Origin: DASSUW01 sp963789005
GTDB lineage: Bacteria > Actinomycetota > Thermoleophilia > Solirubrobacterales > Solirubrobacteraceae
Direction: 5' to 3'
Length of the DNA: 64,000 nucleotides
Assembly (NCBI GenBank): GCA_963789005.1
Contig: CAWBIZ010000005.1
Span: forward strand, 248,001-312,000
Positions within the stretch are counted from its first letter, which is position 1. Every line of letters starts with the position of its first letter. The notes beneath the pieces are model-generated. The model was not told where the DNA came from. It saw only the letters and a list, made by a program, of their open reading frames with translations, and ran no database searches. This document shows positions 43,397-53,770 of this stretch, one piece after another. A program made the position numbers and the translations under genes.

Positions 43397-44698
43397 GTGG
43401 CGCGCCTGAAGATCGCCTACATCGGGGGCGGATCAACCCGCGGCGCGGGCACGATGGCGAGCTTCATCGAGCAGGGGGAGAACTTCAGCGGGTCCGAGAT
43501 CGCGCTGATCGATCTCGACGCCGAGCGGCTGGAGCTGATCCGCGGGCTCGCGGAGCGGATGGCGACCGCCAAGGGGGTGGACCTCACGGTCACGGCCACC
43601 ACGGACCGCGTCGCCGGCCTCGACGGCTGCGACGCCGTGCTGACCAGCTACCGCCCGGGCGGCTTCGAGGCGCGCGTGCTCGACGAACGCATCCCGCTCG
43701 ACCACGGCGTGATCGGCCAGGAGACGCAGGGCGCCGGGGGCTTCTTCATGGCGCTCCGGTCGATCGCCGCGATGCAGGAGATCCTCGCCGACATCGCGGT
43801 CGCCTGCCCGGGCGTGCGCATCTTCAACTACACGAATCCGGTCAACGTCGTCGCGCAAGCGGTCACCGACCACTGCGACGTCGAGTTCGTCTCGCTGTGC
43901 GAGGGGCCGATCGTGTTCCCCGCGGAGCTCGCTGAGGTCGCGGGCCTGGATCCGGAGCGGCTCGACGTCGCGAGCGTCGGGCTCAACCACGGCTCGTGGA
44001 GCGTCCGTCACACCTTTGACGGCCAGGACCTGCTGCCGCTGCTGAAGGAGGCCTACGCGCGCCGTGGCGCCGACCCGACCGTCAGGCCGCAGACGCGCCG
44101 GATGCTGCGCCTCGCCGCCACGATGGACGCCATTCCGAGCGAGTACTTCCAGTACTACTACTTCGAGGACGAGGTCCTGGCCGAGCTCAGGAGCAGGGGG
44201 ACGACGCGCGCGGAGGACATCCTGAGCGCGGTGCCGGGCTACTGGGAGCACTACGTCGAGCAGGCCAGCAGCGACCGCCCGGTGCTGGACCCCAGCCGCT
44301 CGCGGGGCGGCATCCACGAGCTCGAGCTCGCGATCGACTGCATGGACGCCGTGTTCAACGATCGCGGCGAGACGCTGCCGGTCAACGTGCCCAACCAGGG
44401 CTCGCTGCCCGGTTTCCCGGACACGCTCGTCGTCGAGACGCTCGGCCACTGCGACGCGTCCGGCGTCCGGCCGCTGCCGATGCCGGGGCTGCCGACGCAC
44501 GTGCGCGGGCTCGTCGAGGCGCTCGGCGAGTACCAGCAGGCGGCGGCGGACGCCGCCTGGTCAGGCGACGCGCGCGACGCGATGCGCGCGCTCGCGGCGC
44601 ATCCGCTCGTGCGCTCGATCGACGTCGCCGAGACGCTCTACGCCGAGCTGGCCGAGGCCCACCGCGCGCACCTGCCGGCGCGGCTCATGCCGGCCTGA
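43397..44698 (+). CDS. GH4-family glycosidase, copy B
   Basis: 433 residues, GTG 43397. N-terminal KIAYIGGGSTRGAGTMASFI, ALIDLDAERLEL, LTSYRPGGFEARVLDERIPL, GQETQGAGGFFMALRSIAAM, NYTNPVNVVAQAV, SLCEGP with the putative metal Cys, VGLNHGSW with the His, and AIPSEYFQYYYFEDE. It is clearly diverged from copy A, so the substrates probably differ. It ends 17 bp from the convergent ABC ATPase gene with no obvious terminator between. Confidence 0.92.
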   Translation: MARLKIAYIGGGSTRGAGTMASFIEQGENFSGSEIALIDLDAERLELIRGLAERMATAKGVDLTVTATTDRVAGLDGCDAVLTSYRPGGFEARVLDERIPLDHGVIGQETQGAGGFFMALRSIAAMQEILADIAVACPGVRIFNYTNPVNVVAQAVTDHCDVEFVSLCEGPIVFPAELAEVAGLDPERLDVASVGLNHGSWSVRHTFDGQDLLPLLKEAYARRGADPTVRPQTRRMLRLAATMDAIPSEYFQYYYFEDEVLAELRSRGTTRAEDILSAVPGYWEHYVEQASSDRPVLDPSRSRGGIHELELAIDCMDAVFNDRGETLPVNVPNQGSLPGFPDTLVVETLGHCDASGVRPLPMPGLPTHVRGLVEALGEYQQAAADAAWSGDARDAMRALAAHPLVRSIDVAETLYAELAEAHRAHLPARLMPA

Positions 44699-44715
44699 CG
44701 CGCGCGCCGGGATCG

Positions 44716-45830
<1,115 letters not shown>

Positions 45831-45858
<28 letters not shown>

Positions 45859-46832
45859 GGCGCGATCCTTTCCTCGGGTGCGGGGAACGAGAGGCCGGCG
45901 GCGACGGTCGCGGCGTCGACGTCGATGCCGAGGCGGTCGAGCGCGAGCAGCAGCGCGCCGGCGATCGGCGGCGCCGGGTCGCGGACGGCGATCGCGCCCG
46001 GCAGCTCCGCCATCGTCGCGTCGGCGAGCCGCAGAGTCGGATGGCCGAAGACCCCGCCGGACAGCGTGACGCGCGCGCCCGGCAGCGGCAGGTCGAGCTG
46101 CTCGGCGCACGCCCGGCCCTGGCGCCCGAGCACGGCGCCCGTCTCGGCGACGATCTCGCGCGCGACGGCGTCGCCCTCGTCGGCCGCGTCGAGCAGCACC
46201 GGCGTCAGCCGGTCGGACTCGGCCTCGGGCAGCCCGCCGCGCCGCTTGAACCGGTGCAGCAGATCGAACGCGTCGCTCGCGCCGAACAGCGCGAGCGCCC
46301 GCTCGGTGAGCATCGTCGGCGGCGCGATCCCGAGCGCGTGGTTGTAGACCGCCCGCAGCCCGGCGGTCGCGAGCTGGCGGCTGCCGGCGGCGTCGGGCCA
46401 GAACCCGAGGTGGAAGACGCGGCCTTCGCGATCGCGGGCGCCGACCGCGTTGTACGTCCCGCTGACGATGCTGACGCCGGTCCAGTCGGGCGAGCCGCCG
46501 CGCAGGGCGCCGAGGGCGTCGTTGACGATCTGCGGCGGCGCGGGCAGGCCGAGCCGCTCGCGCAGCGACCGCTCGAGCAGCGCGAAGTCCTCCGGCCAGT
46601 CCGCGCCGGCCAGGCTGAACGTCGCTGCGTCGATCTGCGCGGCCGCGATGCCGGCGCGCGCGAGCGCCTCGCCGGCCGCCGCCTCGATCGCGTCGATCCC
46701 GATGTCGGGTGTCGGGGCGTTGTAGATGTCCGCGCACGCGCCGCGGCCGGTGCCGTGCGTCACCCCGCTGGCGTCGGCGACCGCGGCGAACGTCTTCGTG
46801 TTCCCGCCGTCGACGCCCAGGACCCAGGTCAC
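45831..46832 (-). CDS. BadF/BadG-type ATPase, N-acetylglucosamine kinase-like
   Basis: ASKHA-fold sugar kinase (333 residues, GTG 46832). Phosphate loop 1 VLGVDGGNTKTFAAVADASG, adenosine region SGTYNAVGARDREG, LSGGVFGHPTLRLADATM. Such proteins include GlcNAc kinases and related sugar kinases. It lies between the permease and ATPase genes of the importer (GTGA overlap with the permease), which suggests it phosphorylates the imported sugar. The SIS, GH4 and ROK genes nearby fit an amino- or keto-sugar route, but the substrate is not established. Confidence 0.85.
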
Positions 46833-47659
46833 TCCTTCACCGCCCCGGCGAACATCCCGCGGATGAACGAGCGCTGCAGGAAGACGTAGACGATGATGAC
46901 CGGGAGCGCTACGAGAACCGCGGCCGCGGCGACGAGCGTGGTGTCCAGCGTGCCGCGGTTGGCACCTGCGAACAGCGCGAGACCGAGCGGAGCGGTGCGG
47001 AGGTCGTCGGACTGGATCATCACGAGCGCGAGCAGGAACTCGTTCCAGGTCCACATGAAGACGAGCACGATCATCGTCGTGATCGCTGGCCACGCCTGTG
47101 GCAGCAGCACGCGCCACAGGGTGACGAAGCTCGACGCGCCGTCGAGCCGCGACGCCTCGACGAGCGCGGCGGGCGTGGAGCGGAAATACGCGCGCATCCA
47201 AAACGTGCCGAACGGGACCGAGAGGCCGATCTGGGGCAGGATCAGCGCCCAGTAGCTGTCAGTCAGCCCGGCGTCCCTGAACACGTAGTAGAGCGGGATG
47301 ACGGTTGCCTCGTAGGGGAAGATGAGGCCGAGCAGCAGCAGGTAGAAGAGCGCGTCGGAGCCGCGGAACCGCATCGCGCCAAACGCGTACCCGGCGAGCG
47401 TCGAGAGCACCGCGGAGACGATCGTCACGGTGGCGGCGACGATGAAGCTGTTGAGCAGCCCGCGGCTGAAGCCGCCCTCCTCCCACGCGGACTTGAAGCT
47501 GCCGAAGTCGAGCGAGTCGGGGATCGAGAAGCCGCTGACGAGGTCCGAGCGCTCGTGGAACGCGAGCAGCAGGATGCTCACCACCGGATAGATCACCAGC
47601 ACGCAGAACACGCCGAGCACGGCGTAGCCGAGGAGCTGCTCGCGGCGCGCGGCGGTCAT
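46829..47659 (-). CDS. Sugar ABC transporter permease (MalG/UgpE type)
   Basis: Inner-membrane permease (276 residues) with about six membrane segments, beginning LLGYAVLGVFCVLVIYPVVS. The EAA loop that docks the ATPase reads EASRLDGASSFVTLWRVLLP. N-terminal half contains GGFSRGLLNSFIVAATVTI, typical of the CUT1 second permease. It overlaps the first permease gene by 4 bp. Confidence 0.94.
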   Translation of the reverse strand: MTAARREQLLGYAVLGVFCVLVIYPVVSILLLAFHERSDLVSGFSIPDSLDFGSFKSAWEEGGFSRGLLNSFIVAATVTIVSAVLSTLAGYAFGAMRFRGSDALFYLLLLGLIFPYEATVIPLYYVFRDAGLTDSYWALILPQIGLSVPFGTFWMRAYFRSTPAALVEASRLDGASSFVTLWRVLLPQAWPAITTMIVLVFMWTWNEFLLALVMIQSDDLRTAPLGLALFAGANRGTLDTTLVAAAAVLVALPVIIVYVFLQRSFIRGMFAGAVKE

Positions 47660-48597
47660 CGGTCCGGGTCCCGGTCGACGAGGCGGGTGATCGCGAACGC
47701 GACCACGAAGATCAGAGCCGTGAGCACGACGGCGACCGAGGCGGCGAGGCCGACGCGGCCCTGCGAGAACCCGTACTGGTAGACGAGAACGGACGGCACC
47801 GTGGTCGACGTGCCGGGCCCGCCCTGAGTGGCGACGTAGATCAGGTCGAACGTACGCAGCGCCATGATCGTCGTGAGCGTCAGCGCGACCGCCAGCTCGC
47901 CGCGCAGGCCGGGCAGGGTGACCGCGAAGAACTCGCGTACACGTCCCGCGCCGTCGACCCGCGCGGCCTCATACAGAGAGATCGGGATCTTCTGGATGCC
48001 GGCGAGGAAGAGCACGAGGCACAGGCCGAACGTGACCCACGTGCCGACGAGCCCGAGCGCTGGCAGCGCCCAGGTGAAGTCGCCGAGCCAGCCACGCGAA
48101 ATGCTGGAGAGGCCGGCGGCGTCGAGCGCCTCGTTGAGCGGCCCGTCCGGCGCGTAGATCCATACCCAGGCGGTCGCGACCACGACCGTGGCGATCGTCT
48201 GGGGGAGGAACAGCACCGCGCGGAAGAACGTTACGCCGCGCACGCGGCTGTGCGCGATCAAAGAGGCCAGCAGCAGCCCCAGGATGACCGGCAGGACCGC
48301 ATAGAACAGGATCAGCTCGAACGAATGGACGAACGACGCGCGGATGTCGTCGTCGCTCAGGATCCGCTCGTAGTTGTCCAGGCCAACCCAGGTGCCGACC
48401 GTGAGCCCGTCCCAGTCGAAGAACGACAGCCACGTCGTATAGGCGAGCGGACCGAACGCGAAGAGCAGGTAGAAGAGGAACGCGGGCGCGAGGTACAGGT
48501 ACGCGACCCGACGGGGCTCGCCCGGCGCGCGCACGCGGACCTGCGGCCGCTCGCCGGGCGCCGCGAGCGGCGCCCGGCTCGTCTCAACCTGCGCCAC
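47656..48597 (-). CDS. Sugar ABC transporter permease (MalF/UgpA type)
   Basis: 313 residues, ATG start. A cytoplasmic N-terminal tail of about 30 residues is followed by VAYLYLAPAFLFYLLFAFGP and five further membrane segments. The EAA motif is YEAARVDGAGRVREFFAVTL, followed by TFDLIYVATQGGPGTST, the conserved CUT1 signature. It is the partner of the gene at 46829 and starts 6 bp after the binding-protein gene. Confidence 0.94.
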   Translation of the reverse strand: MAQVETSRAPLAAPGERPQVRVRAPGEPRRVAYLYLAPAFLFYLLFAFGPLAYTTWLSFFDWDGLTVGTWVGLDNYERILSDDDIRASFVHSFELILFYAVLPVILGLLLASLIAHSRVRGVTFFRAVLFLPQTIATVVVATAWVWIYAPDGPLNEALDAAGLSSISRGWLGDFTWALPALGLVGTWVTFGLCLVLFLAGIQKIPISLYEAARVDGAGRVREFFAVTLPGLRGELAVALTLTTIMALRTFDLIYVATQGGPGTSTTVPSVLVYQYGFSQGRVGLAASVAVVLTALIFVVAFAITRLVDRDPDR

Positions 48598-48603
48598 GCG
48601 GCC

Positions 48604-49992
48604 TTACCCTCCTGCGAGCTCCTGGTGGTACTCCTCCCAGTCGCTCTGGACGCGGTCGACCACGTCCTGGGGCGAGGTCCGACCCGCGAGCATCTCCTGG
48701 AACGACTGGCCGATCGTCTGCAGCATCGTCGGCGACGACCAGTCGTGGAACAACGTCAGCCCGCCGGTCTCTACGAGCTGGTCCCAGCCGTCCTTGACCT
48801 GCTGTCCGAGCGCGTCGCCCATCTCGACGGTCGCGTCGGTCGCCGCCGGGATCTGCTGGGTGTCGACCAGCGCCTGCGCGGCGTCGGGGCCCGCGATCCA
48901 GTCCAGGTACGCCGCCGCCAGGTCCGGGTTCTTCGTCTTGGCCGAGATGTGCATCGGGAAGCTGGTCGCGCCGATGTTGGTCGAGTTCCCGCTCTCGCCC
49001 GGCGGCATGTTGAAGAAGATCCCGTCCTCGCCGAGCCCCTCGCGCACGGTCGCGGCCTGCCAGTTGCCGGCGATCAGCAGCGCGCCCTCGCCCTTGGCGA
49101 ATACGACCCCGGAGTCCGGCTCGGTGCGCGAGTTGTACGCGTCGGACTTGCCGAAGTAGCCCTTGTCGGCCCACTCCTGGAGTTTCTCGAGCGCCTCGAG
49201 GTTGCCCTCGGTGTCGAACGTCGCGCCGTCGCGCTGGAAGATCCAGTCGCGGACCTGCTGCGCGGGCACGTAGGCGCCCTGGATGCCGCCCCACAAGTGC
49301 AGCGCGTGGTACTGGTCCTTGTTGCCGAGCGTGATCACGGGCTCGTCGGCCGGCAGCGACTCGCGCAGCTTGACGAGCGCGGCGTCGAAGTCGTCGAACG
49401 TCTTCAGCGCGGCGGGATCGACGCCCGCGGCGTCGAGCTTCTTCTTGTCGGCGAACACGCCCACCGACTGCCCGGTCTGCGCGATCGCCCACAGCGTGCC
49501 GTCGCCGAACGTCTGACCGTCGTCGGTCCACTGGAACTGCTGGAGCGTCTCCGGCGAGTAGGACTCGTCCCAGCCGTACGCCTTGGCGTACTCGGTGAGG
49601 GGGAGGATCAGCCCGGCCTTGACCAGCTCGCCGTCGAGCTGGTAGCCCTGGTTGCCGCCGAACACGTCCGGCGGGTTGTCGCTCGAAGCCACGAGCTTGG
49701 CCTGCTTCGTCCAGGCGGCGAAGTCCCGGAACTTGAGGTCCACGGTCACGTTCGGGTACTTCTCCTCGAACGACCTGCTGAGCGCCTTCAGCGCGTCCTG
49801 GGGCCCGCCTGACCCCTCGGGCGAGATGACCGTCAGCGTGACCGGCCCGAGGTCCTCGAAGCCCTCGGTCTTGACGTCGGCGGCCGGGGTGGTCTGCGCG
49901 TCAGGCTTGTCCTCGCCCGGCGTCCCCCCGCAGCCTGCGATGGCGATCGCCAGTGCGACGGGCAGGGCCGCGCGTCGCGTCAGCTTCCTCAT
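48604..49992 (-). CDS. Sugar ABC transporter substrate-binding lipoprotein (CUT1 family)
   Basis: Extracellular solute-binding protein family 1 (462 residues from ATG 49992). Signal peptide MRKLTRRAALPVALAIAIAG ends at a lipobox IAGC. Mature part: VTLTVISPEGSGGPQDALKA, YPNVTVDLKFRDFAAWTKQA, LWAIAQTGQSVGVFADKKKL, GEGALLIAGNWQAATVREGL and DWSSPTMLQTIGQSFQEMLA. Start is set by family length and the signal peptide. Its ribosome site and likely promoter lie inside the 3' end of the GntR gene, which overlaps it by 92 bp. Confidence 0.92.
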   Translation of the reverse strand: MRKLTRRAALPVALAIAIAGCGGTPGEDKPDAQTTPAADVKTEGFEDLGPVTLTVISPEGSGGPQDALKALSRSFEEKYPNVTVDLKFRDFAAWTKQAKLVASSDNPPDVFGGNQGYQLDGELVKAGLILPLTEYAKAYGWDESYSPETLQQFQWTDDGQTFGDGTLWAIAQTGQSVGVFADKKKLDAAGVDPAALKTFDDFDAALVKLRESLPADEPVITLGNKDQYHALHLWGGIQGAYVPAQQVRDWIFQRDGATFDTEGNLEALEKLQEWADKGYFGKSDAYNSRTEPDSGVVFAKGEGALLIAGNWQAATVREGLGEDGIFFNMPPGESGNSTNIGATSFPMHISAKTKNPDLAAAYLDWIAGPDAAQALVDTQQIPAATDATVEMGDALGQQVKDGWDQLVETGGLTLFHDWSSPTMLQTIGQSFQEMLAGRTSPQDVVDRVQSDWEEYHQELAGG

Positions 49993-50737
49993 GGATCGTC
50001 CCCCTCTCACGTCTGGCACGACGCATCAGCGTCGCTTGGAATCGATAGCGGTCCGCGCGGTAGACGGTACGGCCGAGGTCGAGAACGCGGCCGTCGCCTG
50101 AGAACGCCACGGTCGTAGCGAGCAGGACCGGCGCACCGGGGGCGAGCTCGAGGAGCTTGGCCTGGGACGCGTCGGCCACGCTGGCCTCGAGCTCGTAGTC
50201 GGCGCGCGCGGGCGGGTAACCGGCGCGATCGAGCGCGTCGTAGAGCGAGGCGCTCGTGAAGTCCAGGTCGCCGCCGTCGGGCAGCAGCCGCGCCGGTACC
50301 CGGTTGTGGTCGATCGAGATCGGAAGCCCGTCGAGCATGCGCAGCCGGCGCAGGTCGAGCAGCTCGGCGCCGGGCGCGATGACGAAGGCGTCCGCCTCGT
50401 CGAGCGTCGCGCCGCGCAGCTTGCTCGCCAGCACGCGGGCGGTCGCGGCGAGGTCACGCGAGCGGCCCAGCTCGGAGAGGCTCATCAGCGTGTTGGGCGG
50501 CTCGACGAGCGCGTCGCCGGCTATGACCGCGCCGCGTGCGCGCGCCTGGACGAGGCCTTCGCTGACCAGCTCCTCGATCGCACGCCGCACCGTGGTGCGG
50601 CTGACGCCGAGCTCCTCGCAGAACCAGCGCTCCGACGGCAGCCGGTCGCCGGGCTCCAGCGCCCCGCTCTCGATCTCCCGCGCGATGTCCTTGTAGACCC
50701 GGTGGTAGAGCGGCTGGCTCGCCTGGCTCAACGACAT
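49901..50737 (-). CDS. GntR-family (HutC/UTRA subfamily) regulator
   Basis: 278 residues. Winged HTH about 8-75: LYHRVYKDIAREIESGALEP, GDRLPSERWFCEELGVSRTT, VRRAIEELVSEGLVQAR. UTRA effector domain about 90-235 (ELLDLRRLRMLDGLPISIDH; VLLATTVAFSGDGRVLDLGR; VYRADRYRFQATL). The final 37 residues are Arg-rich, extend beyond UTRA and overlap the next gene, so the natural stop may have been lost. HutC-type GntR proteins typically sense phosphorylated sugars. It is divergent from the SIS gene and upstream of the importer. Confidence 0.9.
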   Translation of the reverse strand: MSLSQASQPLYHRVYKDIAREIESGALEPGDRLPSERWFCEELGVSRTTVRRAIEELVSEGLVQARARGAVIAGDALVEPPNTLMSLSELGRSRDLAATARVLASKLRGATLDEADAFVIAPGAELLDLRRLRMLDGLPISIDHNRVPARLLPDGGDLDFTSASLYDALDRAGYPPARADYELEASVADASQAKLLELAPGAPVLLATTVAFSGDGRVLDLGRTVYRADRYRFQATLMRRARRERGTIHEEADATRGPARRTGDRHRRLRGDAGRGQA

Positions 50738-50817
50738 TCGAGCGCACTATTCCAGCGCAGCGACCGACATGTCAAGGCATTTGGTACCCCCTGGTTCGTC
50801 ATGGTACGTTCCGGCGC
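50738..50817. promoter_or_regulatory. Divergent control region between GntR and SIS operons
   Basis: 80 bp that are less GC-rich than the flanks. Two copies of GGTAC (50783-50787 and 50803-50807), exactly 20 bp apart, lie close to the SIS start; the flanking bases are TTGGTACC and ATGGTACG. They could be half-sites for the GntR regulator. Possible -35 elements (TGTCAA at 50770, TTGGTA at 50781) are weak, so promoter positions are only suggested. Confidence 0.4.
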
Positions 50818-51822
50818 ATGCGCTACCTGGAGACGGGGCTGTGGGCGGACGTGCGCGAGCTGCCGGCGGCGCTGGGCGCGACGCTGGAGACCGGCGAGGG
50901 CGTCGCCGACGCCGCCGAGCTGCTGCGCGATCCCCGGGTCGAGCGCGTCGTCGCGACCGGCAACGGCGCCGCGTACTACGTCGCGCAGGCGCTGTGGCTG
51001 GCGTCGCTCGAGACCGCGGGCGCGGGACCGCCGATCGTCGCCGTCCCGTGCGGGATCGCGGTGCGCGAGCAGTTCCGCTGGCGCCCGGGAGACGCCGTTC
51101 TCGCGGTGTCTTCGTCGGGCCGGTTCCGCGACGTGGTCGAGATCGCCGAGCGGGCGGCCGGGCGCCCGTGCGTCGCGCTGACGGCGAGCGCCGACTCACC
51201 GCTCGCCGCCGCGTCGAGCGCCGCGGTGGTGCAGCGCGTGTTCGGCCAGCGCGCCGTCACGCACACGCAGGCCGTGGCGGGCGCGTACGCCGGCGGTCTC
51301 GCGCTGTGGGCGGCGGTGACCGGCGACGAGGAGCTCGCCGCGCTGGTGGCGGCGTCCGTCGGCGCCGCGCGGGCGGCGGTCGCGGAGGCAGAGGGCTGGG
51401 CCGCCCTCGACGGCCTGGCCGTCCCGCCCGCGGCGATCGCCGTCGGAGGCGGGACGGCGTGGGCGGCGGCGGTCGAGCTGGCGCTGATGCTGAAGGAGAT
51501 CTCGCGCATCCCCGCCGAGGGCGTCGAGACGCGCGAGGGGGCGACGTCGGCGATGTTCGGGCTCGACCGCGGACACCTGATGGTGTCGCTCGACGCGGAG
51601 GGCGACGCGCTCGGCGACGAGGCCGTGCGGCTGTGCGCCGCCGCGGGGGCGACGACGTTGCGGCTGCCCGGCGCGGCGGGGGTGGACCCACGTCTCACGC
51701 CGATCACGACGCTGCCGGCGGCGTCTGCGCTCGCGGCGGAGCTCGCTCTCGCGGCAGGCCACGACGTCGACCGGCCGACCTGGACCGACGCCTACTACGA
51801 GACCGCGAGGAGCGCGACGTGA
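50818..51822 (+). CDS. SIS-domain sugar-phosphate isomerase/deaminase-like protein
   Basis: Double SIS-domain protein (334 residues), related to GlmS isomerase and AgaS/FrlB-type deglycases. First SIS: VVATGNGAAYYVAQALWLAS and LAVSSSGRFRDVVEIAERAA. Second SIS: AIAVGGGTAWAAAVELALML, EISRIPAEGVETREGATSAM, where GlmS-type proteins have K(E/L)S and an E-H motif. Probably handles an amino- or keto-sugar phosphate. First gene of an operon of four with 4-bp overlaps. Confidence 0.85.
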   Translation: MRYLETGLWADVRELPAALGATLETGEGVADAAELLRDPRVERVVATGNGAAYYVAQALWLASLETAGAGPPIVAVPCGIAVREQFRWRPGDAVLAVSSSGRFRDVVEIAERAAGRPCVALTASADSPLAAASSAAVVQRVFGQRAVTHTQAVAGAYAGGLALWAAVTGDEELAALVAASVGAARAAVAEAEGWAALDGLAVPPAAIAVGGGTAWAAAVELALMLKEISRIPAEGVETREGATSAMFGLDRGHLMVSLDAEGDALGDEAVRLCAAAGATTLRLPGAAGVDPRLTPITTLPAASALAAELALAAGHDVDRPTWTDAYYETARSAT

Positions 51823-52928
51823 GGCCGGTCCGCCTCGGCGTCGTCGGCTGCGGGAGCGTCTTCTGGACGCCGTACATGAGCCTGATCGAGCGGCTCCGCG
51901 GCGAGGGCCGCGTCGACGTGGTCGCCGTCTACGACGCGGATGCCGGCAAGCGCGAGCTGGCCGCCGCCCGGCTCGACCTCAGCCCCGACCTGCCCGGCGA
52001 CACCGCGATCTGCACCCACCCCGAGGTCGACGTCGTGCTCGTGCTCACGAGCATGCCCGAGCACGGCCGGCTTGCGCGCGCGGCGCTGGAGGCGGGCAAG
52101 CACGTGCTCGTGGAGAAGCCCGTCGCGACGACGCTCGACGAGGCCGAGACGGTGCTCGCGGTCGCCGCGGACGCGCCCGGCCACCTCGTCTGCGCGCCGC
52201 ACATCCTGCTCTCGCCGACGTACCGGGCGATGCATGCGCGCGTGCGGGCGGGCGAGATCGGCGGGCTGCTGACGGCGCGCGGGCGCTACGGCTGGGCGGG
52301 CCCGGACTGGAGCTCCTGGTTCTACGAGCCGGGCGGGGGCGCCCTGTTCGACCTCGGCGTCTACAACGTCACGAGCATGTGCGGGTTCTTCGGGCCGGCG
52401 CGGCGGGTGACGGCGATGAGCGGCGTGGCGATCCCCGAGCGGGTGATCAACGGCGAGCCGATGCGCGTGCGGGCGGACGACAATGCGCACGTGCTGATGG
52501 ACTTCGGCGACGCGCGCTACGCGGTCGTCACGACCGGCTTCACGATGCAGCGGTACCGCTCCCCCTGCATCGAGCTGTACGGCACGCACGGGGTGATGCA
52601 GATGCTGGGCGACGACTGGGCGCCCGAGGGCTACGAGCTGTGGCGCAACGACAGGGCCGCGTGGGAGCTGCACCCGGAGTCCGACCCTGCATGGCCGTGG
52701 ACGGACGGCCTGCGCCATCTGATCGACTGCATCGAGACCGGCCAGGAGCCGGTGACGCGGCCGGAGCACGCCTACCACGCGCTCGAGATCATGCTCGCCG
52801 CGCAGGCGGCCGGCGCCGACGGGCGCGCGCGCGAGATCGCCAGCGACTTCCCGGCGGCGGACCTCGAGCGGCTCGGCGCGGCCGCCGGCCGGAGCGAGCG
52901 CGTGCACGACCCCCGGAGCGCCCTGTGA
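51819..52928 (+). CDS. Gfo/Idh/MocA-family oxidoreductase
   Basis: NAD(P)-dependent sugar or cyclitol dehydrogenase (369 residues, GTG overlapping the SIS stop). Rossmann RLGVVGCGSVFWTPYMSLIE, then EHGRLARAALEAGKHVLVEK with the catalytic EKP (VEKPVATTLDEAE), and PGGGALFDLGVYNVTSMCGF, where the family carries GGGxLxDxGxH/Y with an Asp. The usual H of the DxGxH motif is Tyr here. Substrate unknown; inositol, glucose and N-acetyl-sugar oxidising members share this pattern. Confidence 0.88.
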   Translation: MRPVRLGVVGCGSVFWTPYMSLIERLRGEGRVDVVAVYDADAGKRELAAARLDLSPDLPGDTAICTHPEVDVVLVLTSMPEHGRLARAALEAGKHVLVEKPVATTLDEAETVLAVAADAPGHLVCAPHILLSPTYRAMHARVRAGEIGGLLTARGRYGWAGPDWSSWFYEPGGGALFDLGVYNVTSMCGFFGPARRVTAMSGVAIPERVINGEPMRVRADDNAHVLMDFGDARYAVVTTGFTMQRYRSPCIELYGTHGVMQMLGDDWAPEGYELWRNDRAAWELHPESDPAWPWTDGLRHLIDCIETGQEPVTRPEHAYHALEIMLAAQAAGADGRAREIASDFPAADLERLGAAAGRSERVHDPRSAL

Positions 52929-53770
52929 GCCTCGCCGAGCGCCCGGCCTCCTCGCCACGCCCGGTGTTCGACGGTCCGGCGCTGATCCGGCGCGCCGACG
53001 TCACGCGCCACGTCTGGGGGGACCCGGCGGCGGGCGAGGTATACGACTGGATCTACGCCTCGACCGACCGCGTCCACATGCTGGTCTTCGGGCTGCCACC
53101 GGGCGGCGGCTTCCGCCACTCGGAGGACTTCCGGACGATCTTCGCCGCCGACGAGCTCCTGCACGTGCTCGAGGGCGTGCTCGTGATCGCCGATCCCGAG
53201 ACGGGCGAGGTGCAGCGCGCGGCGGCGGGGGAGAGCGTGTTCTTCCGTCGCGACACCTGGCATCACGCGTACGCGCTCGGGCCCGAGCCGCTGCGCGTGC
53301 TCGAGCTGTTCGCCCCGCCGCCGGCGGCCGGCGCCTCGAGCGCCTACGCGCGCGCGCAGCCGTACCTCGAGGTCTCCCGCTACGCCGACGACGCGCTGCT
53401 CGGCGGCTGGCCCCCGGCGCGGCCGCGCGAGCCGCGGTTGCGCGTCCTGCGCCCGGACGACGTGCTGTGGCGGCGCGACCTGGGCGTGCTCTGCGGCGTC
53501 CTGATCAGCACCGAGCACCTCACGGTCGCGACGCTCGAGCTCGGCCCCGGCGAGGTCGCCGCCGTCCACGAGCACGGCGGCGACGAGGTGCTGATGGCGC
53601 TCGAGGGGACGCTCTGGGTGCGCGCCTGGCACGACGGCGGCGTGCACGTGTTCGAGCTCGAGCCCGAGGACGTCTGCTACCTGCCGGCCGGCAGCCGGCA
53701 CGAGTACCGCAACGCGGGCGGCGGCGGGGCGCGCGCGATCGCCGGCGTCGCGCCCAGCTACCTCCCGTGA
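52925..53770 (+). CDS. Double-cupin protein
   Basis: 281 residues with two cupin barrels. N-terminal cupin: GGGFRHSEDFRTIFAADELL, HVLEGVLVIADPETG, FFRRDTWHHAYALG. C-terminal cupin: VAAVHEHGGDEVLMALEGTL and CYLPAGSRHEYRNAG, which carry the His/Glu metal ligands better than the first. Similar proteins act as sugar isomerases or binding proteins. GTG start overlaps the dehydrogenase stop (GTGA). Its place between the Gfo/Idh dehydrogenase and the ROK kinase suggests a step in the same sugar route. Confidence 0.82.
   Translation: MSLAERPASSPRPVFDGPALIRRADVTRHVWGDPAAGEVYDWIYASTDRVHMLVFGLPPGGGFRHSEDFRTIFAADELLHVLEGVLVIADPETGEVQRAAAGESVFFRRDTWHHAYALGPEPLRVLELFAPPPAAGASSAYARAQPYLEVSRYADDALLGGWPPARPREPRLRVLRPDDVLWRRDLGVLCGVLISTEHLTVATLELGPGEVAAVHEHGGDEVLMALEGTLWVRAWHDGGVHVFELEPEDVCYLPAGSRHEYRNAGGGGARAIAGVAPSYLP

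Noticed and set aside
44699..44715. Terminator between convergent GH4 and ABC ATPase genes
   Set aside because: Only 17 bp and no hairpin; nothing supportable.
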